Shown: piece after piece, positions 1 to 5,190 of the stretch
Layout of the letters: every line of letters begins with the position of its first letter
How positions within the stretch are numbered: the first letter of the stretch is position 1
From: Ruminococcus difficilis
Lineage (GTDB): Bacteria > Bacillota_A > Clostridia > Oscillospirales > Acutalibacteraceae
Direction of reading: 5' to 3'
NCBI RefSeq assembly: GCF_016680995.1
Contig: NZ_JAEQMG010000148.1
Coordinates: 1-5,660 of the forward strand
DNA length: 5,660 nucleotides
Translations under genes and position numbers: made by a program
The notes under the pieces: generated by a model
Seen by the model: the letters and a program-made list of their open reading frames with translations, nothing else
Databases searched by the model: none
What the model was told of the DNA's origin: nothing

Positions 1-12
1 AAATCGGAATTT
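1..12 (+). repeat. 3' end of a module B copy (leader of first gene)
   Basis: The first 12 bases (AAATCGGAATTT) match the last bases of the two complete module B copies at 679-769 and 2722-2813, each of which lies just upstream of a forward gene. The promoter of the first gene is therefore probably just outside the left edge. The match is short, so this rests mainly on its position before the gene. Confidence 0.6.
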
Positions 13-27
13 GTTGAGGTGAAGGTT

Positions 28-513
28 ATGCATTTTGGCTTTTCTTATATTGGTTTGATTTTTCTTTTAATGCTGTTTATACCTAATTTCTTCTGGACAA
101 AAAACAAGCCTAAGGACTATGACGAATATGCAAAGTGTGAAAACAAGGTGTTATTGATTTTAGAACGAATAGGAGAAGTAGCTGTTTCATGTCTTATTTT
201 GATTTTCAGCGACTTTAACCCGCAAGGACTCTCAATTTGGCTTCTTTGGCTTTTTGCTTCGTTTGGTTGCATGATTCTTTATGAACTATACTGGATTCGC
301 TATTTCAGAAGTGAAAAAACGATGAAAGATTTTTACAGCAGTTATTTAGGTATCCCTGTGGCAGGCGCAACCCTGCCTGTTTTATCAGTCTTATTTATTG
401 CGGTTTATGGGAAAAATCCTTTTCTTTTTGCAGCCGGTATCATTTTAGGAATCGGGCACATCGGTATTCACCTGATGCACAAAAAGGAAATTACCAGTCG
501 GGAAAAGCGATAA
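28..513 (+). CDS. Small multi-pass membrane protein, function unknown
   Basis: A 161-residue hydrophobic protein with about five likely membrane helices, near residues 5-23, 49-63, 68-90, 107-127 and 130-150. A short polar segment (TKNKPKDYDEY, 24-34) follows helix 1. The region between helices 3 and 4 carries the conserved-looking stretch WIRYFRSEKTMKDFYSSY, and the end is basic (HKKEITSREKR). No catalytic motif or signal peptide is evident. I chose ATG 28 over the in-frame GTG 19 because GAGGTGA at 16-22 is a good ribosome binding site for ATG 28 and overlaps GTG 19. The protein resembles uncharacterised Bacillota membrane proteins of similar length, but I cannot name a function. It sits as a single-gene unit between the end of a module B copy and module A copy 1, so it is probably transcribed alone. 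Confidence 0.85.
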   Translation: MHFGFSYIGLIFLLMLFIPNFFWTKNKPKDYDEYAKCENKVLLILERIGEVAVSCLILIFSDFNPQGLSIWLLWLFASFGCMILYELYWIRYFRSEKTMKDFYSSYLGIPVAGATLPVLSVLFIAVYGKNPFLFAAGIILGIGHIGIHLMHKKEITSREKR

Positions 514-516
514 CAC

Positions 517-642
517 AAATTCTGATTTACAGCATTAATCTATACTATCGCAGGCAGCCTTATATGAGGTTGCCTGATTTTTTATGCCCAAGAACGAATC
601 GCAAACTTCGATTTTCTCCTGTTTCTCATATAATATAGGTAA
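517..642 (+). repeat. Module A, copy 1 (terminator plus promoter-like tail)
   Basis: First of three dispersed copies, the others at 1480-1599 and 3538-3665. Order of elements: AAATTCTGATTTA start three bases after the stop codon, a terminator hairpin (551-583), a second inverted repeat AATCG...CGATT, and a TATAAT tail (629-634) running into ATAGGTAA. This copy differs from the other two mainly in the 25 bases between the start and the hairpin. It lacks flanking target duplications and terminal inverted repeats, so it does not look like an insertion sequence. Confidence 0.85.
551..583 (+). terminator. Intrinsic terminator of the membrane protein gene
   Basis: CAGGCAGCCT (551-560) pairs with AGGTTGCCTG (567-576) as a 10-bp stem with one G-U pair and a TATATG loop, followed after one A by six T (578-583). 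It acts on forward transcripts only; no T run lies on the other side. Confidence 0.9.
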
Positions 643-671
643 GATAAACAATCGCATATTTTAATGAATTT

Positions 672-707
672 GACCTTGATGGATTCGTTTTCATCAAGGT
701 CTTTTTT
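672..707 (+). terminator. Intrinsic terminator overlapping the start of module B copy 1
   Basis: GACCTTGATG (672-681) and CATCAAGGTC (692-701) form a perfect 10-bp stem with a 10-base loop, followed by TTTTTT (702-707). It lies 65 bases after the TATAAT in the tail of module A copy 1 and 11 bases before the module B promoter, so it would stop any transcript starting in the A tail and insulate the next gene. In module B copy 2 only the right arm of this hairpin survives. Confidence 0.88.
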
Positions 708-769
708 ATTTGACGGATAGACAAAATCAGGCAGAAATGATATAATGATAGAAAAATAAATCGGGATTT
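679..769 (+). repeat. Module B, copy 1 (terminator arm, promoter, leader)
   Basis: Aligns with 2722-2813. By eye I count seven substitutions and one single-T indel over about 91 positions. It contains the right part of a terminator, a TAGACA/TATAAT promoter, and a leader ending AAATCGGGATTT, immediately before the start of the transglutaminase-like gene. The end of this module is also seen at bases 1-12. Confidence 0.85.
718..746 (+). promoter_or_regulatory. Promoter of the transglutaminase-like gene
   Basis: TAGACA (718-723) and TATAAT (741-746) are separated by exactly 17 bases, and TGA just before the -10 makes an extended -10 (TGnTATAAT). This is a strong vegetative sigma-A type promoter by consensus. 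The same arrangement is kept at 2762-2790 although the spacer bases differ, which argues that the promoter is the conserved function. Transcription would begin near 753, giving a leader of about 30 bases. Confidence 0.85.
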
Positions 770-782
770 GAAGGTGAACATA

Positions 783-1481
783 TTGAAACAGTATTTGAGA
801 GAAACAAAAATGTTAGATTTTTCAAGCCCTAACATTCAAGAACTCATAAAGGAAAGAAAATGGACAGATTTGAATGAGTTTGATTGTCTTAAATCTATCT
901 ACAATTATGTAAGGGATGAAATCTTGTTTGGATATAATATTGATGACAATATTCCTGCTTCAAAAGTATTAAAAGACGGGTATGGACAATGCAATACGAA
1001 GGGAACACTTTTTATGGCGTTGCTTCGTTCTTGCGGAATACCATGCCGTGTTCATGGATTTACCATAGATAAAGAATTACAAAAAGGTGCAATGACGGGA
1101 TTTGTTTATAAAAAAGCACCGCAAAATGTATTTCATAGCTGGGTTGAGGTGTATTTTGAGAATAAATGGTATGAATTGGAGGCATTTATCCTTGATAAAG
1201 AATATCTCTCTAAACTACAAAAACAGAATGCAGAATGTTCAGGACAATTCTGTGGATATGGTGTTGCAGTAAAAGATTTTCAACATCCGGTAATTGATTT
1301 TGACAGAAATAATACCTATATACAAAGTGAGGGGATCAATCAAGATTTCGGAGTGTATGATTCTCCTGATGAATTACTAAAAGAACATCATCAGGAAATG
1401 TCGGCAACTAAAGCATTTGCATATAGGCATCTTGGAAGACATTTAATGAACCACAATGTAAAGAAACTGAGAAATATATAA
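783..1481 (+). CDS. Transglutaminase-like (cysteine protease fold) protein
   Basis: A 232-residue, probably cytoplasmic protein with no signal peptide. The central region fits the transglutaminase-like superfamily: Cys70 in GYGQCNTKGTLFMALLRSCGIP, His118 in VFHSWVEVYF and Asp138 in ELEAFILDKEYL are in the right order and spacing for the Cys-His-Asp triad. The N-terminal part (SIYNYVRDEILFGYN, DNIPASKVL) is the usual lead-in helix and loop. The family covers proteases and amidases as well as cross-linkers, so the substrate is open. The start is uncertain: TTG 783 has AAGGTGA five bases upstream, while in-frame TTG 768 and GTG 774 lack a good site and ATG 810 would trim nine residues. The C-terminal part (QSEGINQDFGVYDSPDELLKEHH) is not assigned. 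It forms a one-gene unit with the B promoter in front and module A behind. Confidence 0.87.
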   Translation: MKQYLRETKMLDFSSPNIQELIKERKWTDLNEFDCLKSIYNYVRDEILFGYNIDDNIPASKVLKDGYGQCNTKGTLFMALLRSCGIPCRVHGFTIDKELQKGAMTGFVYKKAPQNVFHSWVEVYFENKWYELEAFILDKEYLSKLQKQNAECSGQFCGYGVAVKDFQHPVIDFDRNNTYIQSEGINQDFGVYDSPDELLKEHHQEMSATKAFAYRHLGRHLMNHNVKKLRNI

Positions 1482-1599
1482 ATTCTGATTTATCGCAGTT
1501 ACTATTATGGCAATCGCAGGCAGCCTTATATGAGGTTGCCTGTTTTTTATGCCCAAAAACGAATCGCAAACTACGCTTTTCTCCCGTTTCCTATATAAT
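1480..1599 (+). repeat. Module A, copy 2 (truncated at the TATAAT)
   Basis: Matches 3538-3657 without gaps; I count five mismatches in 120 positions. It starts within the stop codon of the transglutaminase-like gene. Similarity ends exactly at TATAAT (1594-1599), where the other copies continue ATAGGTAA and this one reads GATTCACAG. The second inverted repeat has one mismatch here (AATCG...CGCTT). The sharp edge marks a junction with the reverse-strand regulator block. Confidence 0.87.
1517..1548 (+). terminator. Intrinsic terminator of the transglutaminase-like gene
   Basis: CAGGCAGCCT (1517-1526) pairs with AGGTTGCCTG (1533-1542) around a TATATG loop, directly followed by six T (1543-1548). 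In reverse there is no T run, so it does not serve the facing regulator gene, whose own terminator I could not find between 1600 and 1637. Confidence 0.9.
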
Positions 1600-1637
1600 G
1601 ATTCACAGCTGACATCTCCTTTTTGTATTTTTTAATT

Positions 1638-2516
1638 CTATTCATTTCTGCAAATAACAAGCTCGCTCTTCATTCCGTTAAGCTCGATAACATTTTCTGA
1701 GTCTGCGACGCTGAAATCCTCCGCCTTTTTTCCGTCCATTTCATATGAAATGCTTGTGCCGATACCCTTTTTAACAGCGGTAAATTCGGCATTTTCGGGA
1801 ACACAGATTCGTGAGGTTGCCGAAATCTGATTAACCTCAACGGATCCGCTTAAGGTGTTGCACACAATGTTCATATCAAGGTTGCAGTCAATCTCAAGCG
1901 TACCGACAAAGCCGTCAATTATAACATTATGTGTTTTTGTTTCAAGCTCAAGATTCTCGCAGTTCAGATTCTTGACCTCAACCCCGCCTGCATTTATTGA
2001 CGCTTCAATTCTGTCGATATACTGACTGGGGAGCTGAACAAAAATCATCACCTGCTCCTTTGCGTTTGCCTCGGTCATACCGTTTTTGCGGCTGATGTCA
2101 ATGTCAATGTGATTTTTGCTGTCGTCAATCTTCACCTTAAAATCACTCTGAAGTGTTGCAAGCGTGTTAGACGCAAGGCGAACACGGATTTTTTCGCCTT
2201 CATAGCCAGACAGCACAAGTGTATTTGCACCACCCAAGTTCATATCATAACGCTTTATGTTGTCAATATCGTACTCGGTTACGCTTTCATATAAATAGTC
2301 GGTCTGCTTTTTCTCAATCTTTTCGTTTGAGAGCAGCTCATCAACGGAAACATTGAAAAGTGAAGATAAAGCAAGCATATTTTCAATATCGGGGATTCCC
2401 GTGTTATTTTCCCACTTGGTTATAGCCTGTCTTGAAACTCCGATTTTTTCAGCCAGCTTTTCCTGCGACATACCCGACTGCTTACGCATTGATTTTAATT
2501 TTTCTGCAAATGTCAT
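1638..2516 (-). CDS. XRE-family transcriptional regulator with C-terminal beta-rich domain
   Basis: A 292-residue protein. Residues 5-62 are a Cro/CI-type helix-turn-helix: LKSMRKQSGMSQEKLAEKIG, VSRQAITKWE as the recognition helix, then IPDIENMLALSSLFNVSVDELL. A polar linker follows (63-85). Residues 86-290 alternate short hydrophobic strands with turns (NTLVLSG, IRVRLAS, HIDIDIS, VMIFVQLP, RIEASINAGGVEVKNL, NVIIDGF, MNIVCNTLSGSVEVN), as in DUF4097-type beta-solenoid domains, which probably sense something or mediate self-association. There are no membrane helices. The start is secure: AAGGAGG lies eight bases upstream. It is the only gene here on the reverse strand, has its own promoter, and sits in a block that breaks the A-B repeat pattern. 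Targets are unknown; autoregulation is possible but no clear operator is visible. Confidence 0.9.
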   Translation of the reverse strand: MTFAEKLKSMRKQSGMSQEKLAEKIGVSRQAITKWENNTGIPDIENMLALSSLFNVSVDELLSNEKIEKKQTDYLYESVTEYDIDNIKRYDMNLGGANTLVLSGYEGEKIRVRLASNTLATLQSDFKVKIDDSKNHIDIDISRKNGMTEANAKEQVMIFVQLPSQYIDRIEASINAGGVEVKNLNCENLELETKTHNVIIDGFVGTLEIDCNLDMNIVCNTLSGSVEVNQISATSRICVPENAEFTAVKKGIGTSISYEMDGKKAEDFSVADSENVIELNGMKSELVICRNE

Positions 2517-2545
2517 ATTGATGACCTCCTTAATTTGTTGACTTA

Positions 2546-2574
2546 ATTTTAGATAATTTTGCTTTACAAAACAA
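2546..2574 (-). promoter_or_regulatory. Candidate promoter of the XRE regulator gene
   Basis: Read on the reverse strand, TTGTTT (2569-2574) and TAAAAT (2546-2551) are 17 bases apart, followed by AAGGAGG (2525-2531) and the ATG ending at 2516. The -35 box is weak (three of six), as expected for a regulated promoter. A small inverted repeat, TTTTG CTTTA CAAAA, overlaps the -35 region and could be an operator half, but this is speculative. The rest of 2575-2721 is AT-rich with no gene; it holds a GCTAC/GTAGC inverted repeat near 2605-2620 without a T run. Confidence 0.5.
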
Positions 2575-2721
2575 GAAATTACGGTTTACATCGGCATATT
2601 TTTTCGCTACTTTGCGTAGCATTTGGCTTATTTACTGCGTTTTCATCAGAAAATCATTTTTCCATAAGAATATAATACCTTAAAATCCCATTTTTGCAAG
2701 CCATTCTTTTATGTTGCTTTA

Positions 2722-2813
2722 ATGGATTAGTTTTCATCAAGGTCTTTTTTTATTTGACGGATAGACAAAATCAAGCTGATATGATATAATCATAGAAAGA
2801 TAAATCGGAATTT
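2722..2813 (+). repeat. Module B, copy 2 (left terminator arm lost)
   Basis: Aligns with 679-769 from ATGGATT to AAATCGGAATTT. To the left of ATGGATT the two copies share nothing obvious, so the left arm of the terminator (GACCTTG) is replaced by TGCTTTA and the hairpin cannot form, although the right arm (2735-2744) and T7 remain. Because the gene upstream is on the reverse strand, this terminator would no longer be needed. Confidence 0.83.
2762..2790 (+). promoter_or_regulatory. Promoter of the methyltransferase (pseudo)gene
   Basis: TAGACA (2762-2767) and TATAAT (2785-2790) with a 17-base spacer and an extended -10 (TGATATAAT). It has the same boxes and spacing as 718-746. It should drive transcription through 2829-3431. 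Confidence 0.85.
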
Positions 2814-2828
2814 ATCGGGGGATAAATA

Positions 2829-3431
2829 ATGTTTTGGAACAAGGTAGCACGACTGTAAGACTTATTTGAAATAACATATAATAAAAAAGTATATAAGGGT
2901 ACCGGAATAAAAGTTGCTGATTTCATCAATGCTGAAGACGAAGTTTTGGAATGTGCCTGCGGAACAGGTGCTATTAGCGTATCTATTGCTCCAAATTGCC
3001 GTAAGTTAATTGCAACCGATTATTCTGAAGGAATGCTGAGACAAACGAAGAAAAAACTTGCCGCATATAACAATGTCAAAGTTGAGCCTGCGGACATTAC
3101 TGCATTGCATTATGCTGACAATAGCTTTAACAAGGTGGTGGCAGGTAATGTGATACATCTTTTGCCGAATCCCAAATCAGCACTGGATGAATTGTTTCGT
3201 GTCTGCAAGCCCGGCGGGAAACTTATCATTCCAACGTATATATATACATCTCAGGATTCTAACAAATTTGAAATTGGGTTTATTCAATTATTGGGATTTA
3301 AACATAATCGGAAGTTTACCGAAGAATCCTATAAAGAGTTCTTTTCAAGTTACGGAATAGATAATGCACAATATTATATCGTTAATGGGCGTATGCCTTG
3401 CGACATTGCTGTTATTTCCGTTGAAAAGTAG
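2829..3431 (+). pseudogene. Class I SAM-dependent methyltransferase with nonsense codon 10
   Basis: The frame is open from ATG 2829 to TAG 3431 (200 codons plus stop) except for one TAA at 2856-2858. A ribosome binding site (GGGGGA) precedes ATG 2829, and the encoded start MFWNKVARL*DLFEITYNKK keeps the expected N-terminal form, with the stop probably replacing a tyrosine (TAT or TAC). The rest is an intact Methyltransf_11/UbiE-like domain: motif I VLECACGTGAIS, acidic motif LIATDYSEGM, then ADITALHYADNSFNKVVAGNVIHLL and the post-motif FRVCKPGGKLIIPTY. The substrate is not predictable. The protein might still be made from an internal start such as TTG 2946, but that start falls immediately before the motif I Glu, would delete the first strand and helix, and has no good ribosome binding site. 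A sequencing error or readthrough is the alternative. Confidence 0.85.
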
Positions 3432-3509
3432 CACCGTTGCAAATATTGATTTAGCGAAACAACCGACCCGCCGTTGATGAATCCTACCTTTACAGCACAC
3501 TTAACCAAA

Positions 3510-3540
3510 GGCGGATTTGGCTGCCGGGGCTCCCGGCAAA
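3510..3540 (+). other. GC-rich hairpin just upstream of module A copy 3
   Basis: GCCGGG (3523-3528), loop GCT, CCCGGC (3532-3537) makes a six-pair stem, extendable by ATTTG (3515-3519) with CAAAT across a bulge. GGCGG (3510-3514) can also pair with CCGCC at 3468-3472. The GC content contrasts with the surroundings. No T tract follows directly, so it is not a standard terminator. The stretch 3432-3537 between the methyltransferase stop and module A holds no gene. Confidence 0.5.
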
Positions 3541-3574
3541 TTCTGATTTATCGCATTTACTATTATGGCAATCG

Positions 3575-3606
3575 CAGGCAGCCTTATATGAGGTTGCCTG
3601 TTTTTT
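3575..3606 (+). terminator. Intrinsic terminator downstream of the methyltransferase unit
   Basis: CAGGCAGCCT (3575-3584), loop TATATG, AGGTTGCCTG (3591-3600), then six T (3601-3606). It separates the methyltransferase unit from the zinc-ribbon operon. Confidence 0.9.
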
Positions 3607-3628
3607 ATGCCCTGAAACGAATCGCAAA

Positions 3629-3657
3629 CTACGATTTTCTCCTGTTTCCTATATAAT
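3629..3657 (+). promoter_or_regulatory. Candidate promoter in the tail of module A copy 3
   Basis: A perfect TATAAT (3652-3657) lies 24 bases before the zinc-ribbon gene and after the terminator, so it is the obvious start for that operon. At 17-base spacing the -35 position reads CTACGA, which is poor, so the promoter may be weak or need an activator. The palindrome CCTATATAATATAGG over the -10 could be a repressor site. Confidence 0.45.
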
Positions 3658-3680
3658 ATAGGTAAAGGAGAGGATAAGGT

Positions 3681-4889
3681 ATGAAAAGAATGTTAGCTGA
3701 TGTTTGCCCTGAACTTATAAATGAATGGTCACAGCGCAATTTACCTCTTACGCCGGACAGCGTAACGCACGGCTCTAATAAAATAGTATGGTGGAATGGC
3801 AAATGCGGACACGAATGGCGAGCTTCAATAAAAAACAGAGTAATAAGTGGAAGCGGTTGCCCTTACTGTTCCCACAATGCGATATTAGAGGGCTACAATG
3901 ACCTTGCTTCCCAAAAGCCCGAACTTGCCGCCGAGTGGTCAGCCAGAAACGCACCTCTACTCCCTACACAAGTAACAGTCTTTGCTAACCGCAAGGCTTG
4001 GTGGAAATGCAAAGAGTGCGGTAATGAATGGGAAACGCTCATTTCCACACGGTCAGACGGCAGTAAATGCCCATATTGCAGTGGATATATATTACTAAAA
4101 GGATTCAATGATTTTGCAACGCTATATCCGCAGCTTGCCGAGGAATGGTCAGATCGGAACCTACCACTTACTCCTGATACCGTAAATGATAAATCCCGTA
4201 AAAATGTATGGTGGAAATGTCGGACTTGCGGTTATGAGTGGAAATCGGTTATACATTCAAGAGCTAAAGGCGCAATGTGTCCCGTTTGCGCTGACAGAGC
4301 CGTATTGACAGGATATAATGACTTGGCTACAACAGATCCACATCTTCTTGATGAATGGGACTTTGATAAGAACACCGACTTTTTACCAGAACACATTTCA
4401 AGACACTCAATGTACAGCGTTTGGTGGAAATGTCCTCTCAACCATTCATATAAAGCCGCTATATCAGACAGAGCAAGCGGAATGGGCTGTAAGGTGTGTG
4501 ATAAGGAGTACAAGAGCGTACTACCCAAATTAGCGATTATGGTATATGCAGGAATGAATAAAATGTCTGTTAAGTTTGATGATGACAGCATTATCGGTAT
4601 TCCATTAGAATCATATCTATCCGAAGAAAAGCTCGCTATTGAAACTTCTAAACCTAATGAAAACGAATACAGACTAAAGCAATACCTTTGTAAAAAGCGG
4701 AATATCAAGCTCGTGTATATTCCATACAAACGTACCGATGAAATATCCCTATTGGAAAAGATAAAACAGGCGTTTCGCTCTGTTCATATCTATATAAACT
4801 CAGATACAGAAAAAGACGCAGAGATTATTAAACAACGCTTTTATGATTGGAGATTAAGACAATCTCAATCCGTTATAGCTCAAAAGTGA
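3681..4889 (+). CDS. Four-repeat treble-clef zinc-ribbon protein with nuclease-like C-terminus
   Basis: A 402-residue protein. Four tandem units resemble the DUF4379-type probable zinc-ribbon domain: each has a PELxxEW(S)xRN lead, a VWWKCxxCGxEW core and a CPxC second knuckle. The second knuckles start at Cys60, Cys130, Cys200 and Cys270, an exact 70-residue period. First knuckles are C42/H44, C110/C113, C180/C183 and C251/H255, so units 1 and 4 use a Cys-His form. Units 1-3 end in a conserved GYNDLA or GFNDFA linker. Residues 280-402 lack zinc motifs; IGIPLESYLSEEKLAIETSK (305-324) followed by NIKLVYIPYK looks like the strand pair of a Vsr/PD-(D/E)xK-like fold, but the usual acidic and lysine set is not clear, so activity may be lost. 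DNA binding is likely. AAGGAG lies ten bases before ATG 3681. It is the first gene of a two-gene operon, 13 bases ahead of the next start. Confidence 0.85.
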   Translation: MKRMLADVCPELINEWSQRNLPLTPDSVTHGSNKIVWWNGKCGHEWRASIKNRVISGSGCPYCSHNAILEGYNDLASQKPELAAEWSARNAPLLPTQVTVFANRKAWWKCKECGNEWETLISTRSDGSKCPYCSGYILLKGFNDFATLYPQLAEEWSDRNLPLTPDTVNDKSRKNVWWKCRTCGYEWKSVIHSRAKGAMCPVCADRAVLTGYNDLATTDPHLLDEWDFDKNTDFLPEHISRHSMYSVWWKCPLNHSYKAAISDRASGMGCKVCDKEYKSVLPKLAIMVYAGMNKMSVKFDDDSIIGIPLESYLSEEKLAIETSKPNENEYRLKQYLCKKRNIKLVYIPYKRTDEISLLEKIKQAFRSVHIYINSDTEKDAEIIKQRFYDWRLRQSQSVIAQK

Positions 4890-4902
4890 GGAGGAATTTA
4901 TA

Positions 4903-5082
4903 ATGAAAAACCCGAAATACCACGTTTATCTAACGAACGAAGAACGCTCAGAGGTTTTGAAATCTCTGATTGACCTCAAAAATGAAATGATCGCACAGGG
5001 TAAATATACTGATGTATTAGATGAAATCATCGTCAAGCTATATAAAGCCCGAAAGAAGAATATAAAGGTAATATACAATTAA
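4903..5082 (+). CDS. Small basic protein, 59 residues, function unknown
   Basis: It reads MKNPKYHVYLTNEERSEVLK to its 20th residue, then SLIDLKNEMIAQGKYTDVLD, and ends EIIVKLYKARKKNIKVIYN. GAGGAGG (4888-4894), partly inside the preceding stop codon, lies eight bases before ATG 4903, which is strong evidence that it is translated. The protein looks like two helices (12-31 and 37-50) between short strands (YHVYL and IKVIY), with a basic tail. I do not recognise a named domain. Its place 13 bases after the zinc-ribbon gene, with a terminator right behind it, makes the two genes one transcript and suggests a shared function. A toxin/antitoxin-like or small DNA-binding partner role is possible but nothing in the sequence proves it. 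Confidence 0.8.
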   Translation: MKNPKYHVYLTNEERSEVLKSLIDLKNEMIAQGKYTDVLDEIIVKLYKARKKNIKVIYN

Positions 5083-5094
5083 ATATAGCTTATA

Positions 5095-5130
5095 GCCGTC
5101 TGTTCCTTAATTGGAGCAGGCGGCTTTTTT
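5095..5130 (+). terminator. Intrinsic terminator of the zinc-ribbon operon
   Basis: GCCGTCTGTTCC (5095-5106) pairs with GGAGCAGGCGGC (5113-5124) over 12 positions with two G-U pairs and a TTAATT loop, followed by six T (5125-5130). It begins 12 bases after the stop codon of the 59-residue protein gene. Confidence 0.93.
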
Positions 5131-5155
5131 GCGTTTTAAAAGGAAATTTAAATTT

Positions 5156-5174
5156 TTTTGAAAAATTTTCAAAA
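5156..5174. repeat. AT-rich 9-1-9 palindrome
   Basis: TTTTGAAAA (5156-5164) and TTTTCAAAA (5166-5174) are perfect inverted repeats around a single A. They lie in an AT-rich stretch (5135-5190) between the terminator and the structured region. It could be an operator for a dimeric regulator or part of an origin or partition site, or it may simply reflect low complexity. No -35/-10 pair is convincing in this stretch. Confidence 0.5.
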
Positions 5175-5190
5175 TCTTACTTCAAAAATG

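Larger units (their letters stand above)
3538..3665 (+). repeat. Module A, copy 3 (complete, abuts the zinc-ribbon gene)
   Basis: Nearly identical to copy 2 and extends further, to ATAGGTAA. Its tail contains the perfect 7-1-7 palindrome CCTATATAATATAGG (3649-3663), which embeds the TATAAT, and the bases right after it form the ribosome binding site of the zinc-ribbon gene. A second inverted repeat AATCG...CGATT lies between the terminator and the tail. Confidence 0.87.

Noticed and set aside
626..835. Reverse frame of 69 codons across modules A1/B1 and the next gene start
   Set aside because: It spans a terminator and a promoter for the opposite strand and overlaps the transglutaminase-like gene start; no ribosome binding site.
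2671..2676. TATAAT on the forward strand upstream of module B copy 2
   Set aside because: The -35 position reads AGAAAA, and the strong module B promoter just downstream is sufficient; likely a chance match in AT-rich DNA.
3474..3656. Forward frame of 60 codons across module A copy 3
   Set aside because: It reads through the GC-rich hairpin and the terminator, and its translation is just the repeat module.
517..3665. CRISPR array, integron attC sites or insertion-sequence ends as the explanation for the repeats
   Set aside because: The repeats are about 90-125 bases, kilobases apart and separated by genes. There are no short regular spacers, no attC-type core with an integrase, no terminal inverted repeats and no target duplications.
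4232..4729. Reverse frame of 165 codons within the zinc-ribbon gene
   Set aside because: It is entirely antisense to a gene with clear repeated zinc motifs; no promoter or ribosome binding site supports it.
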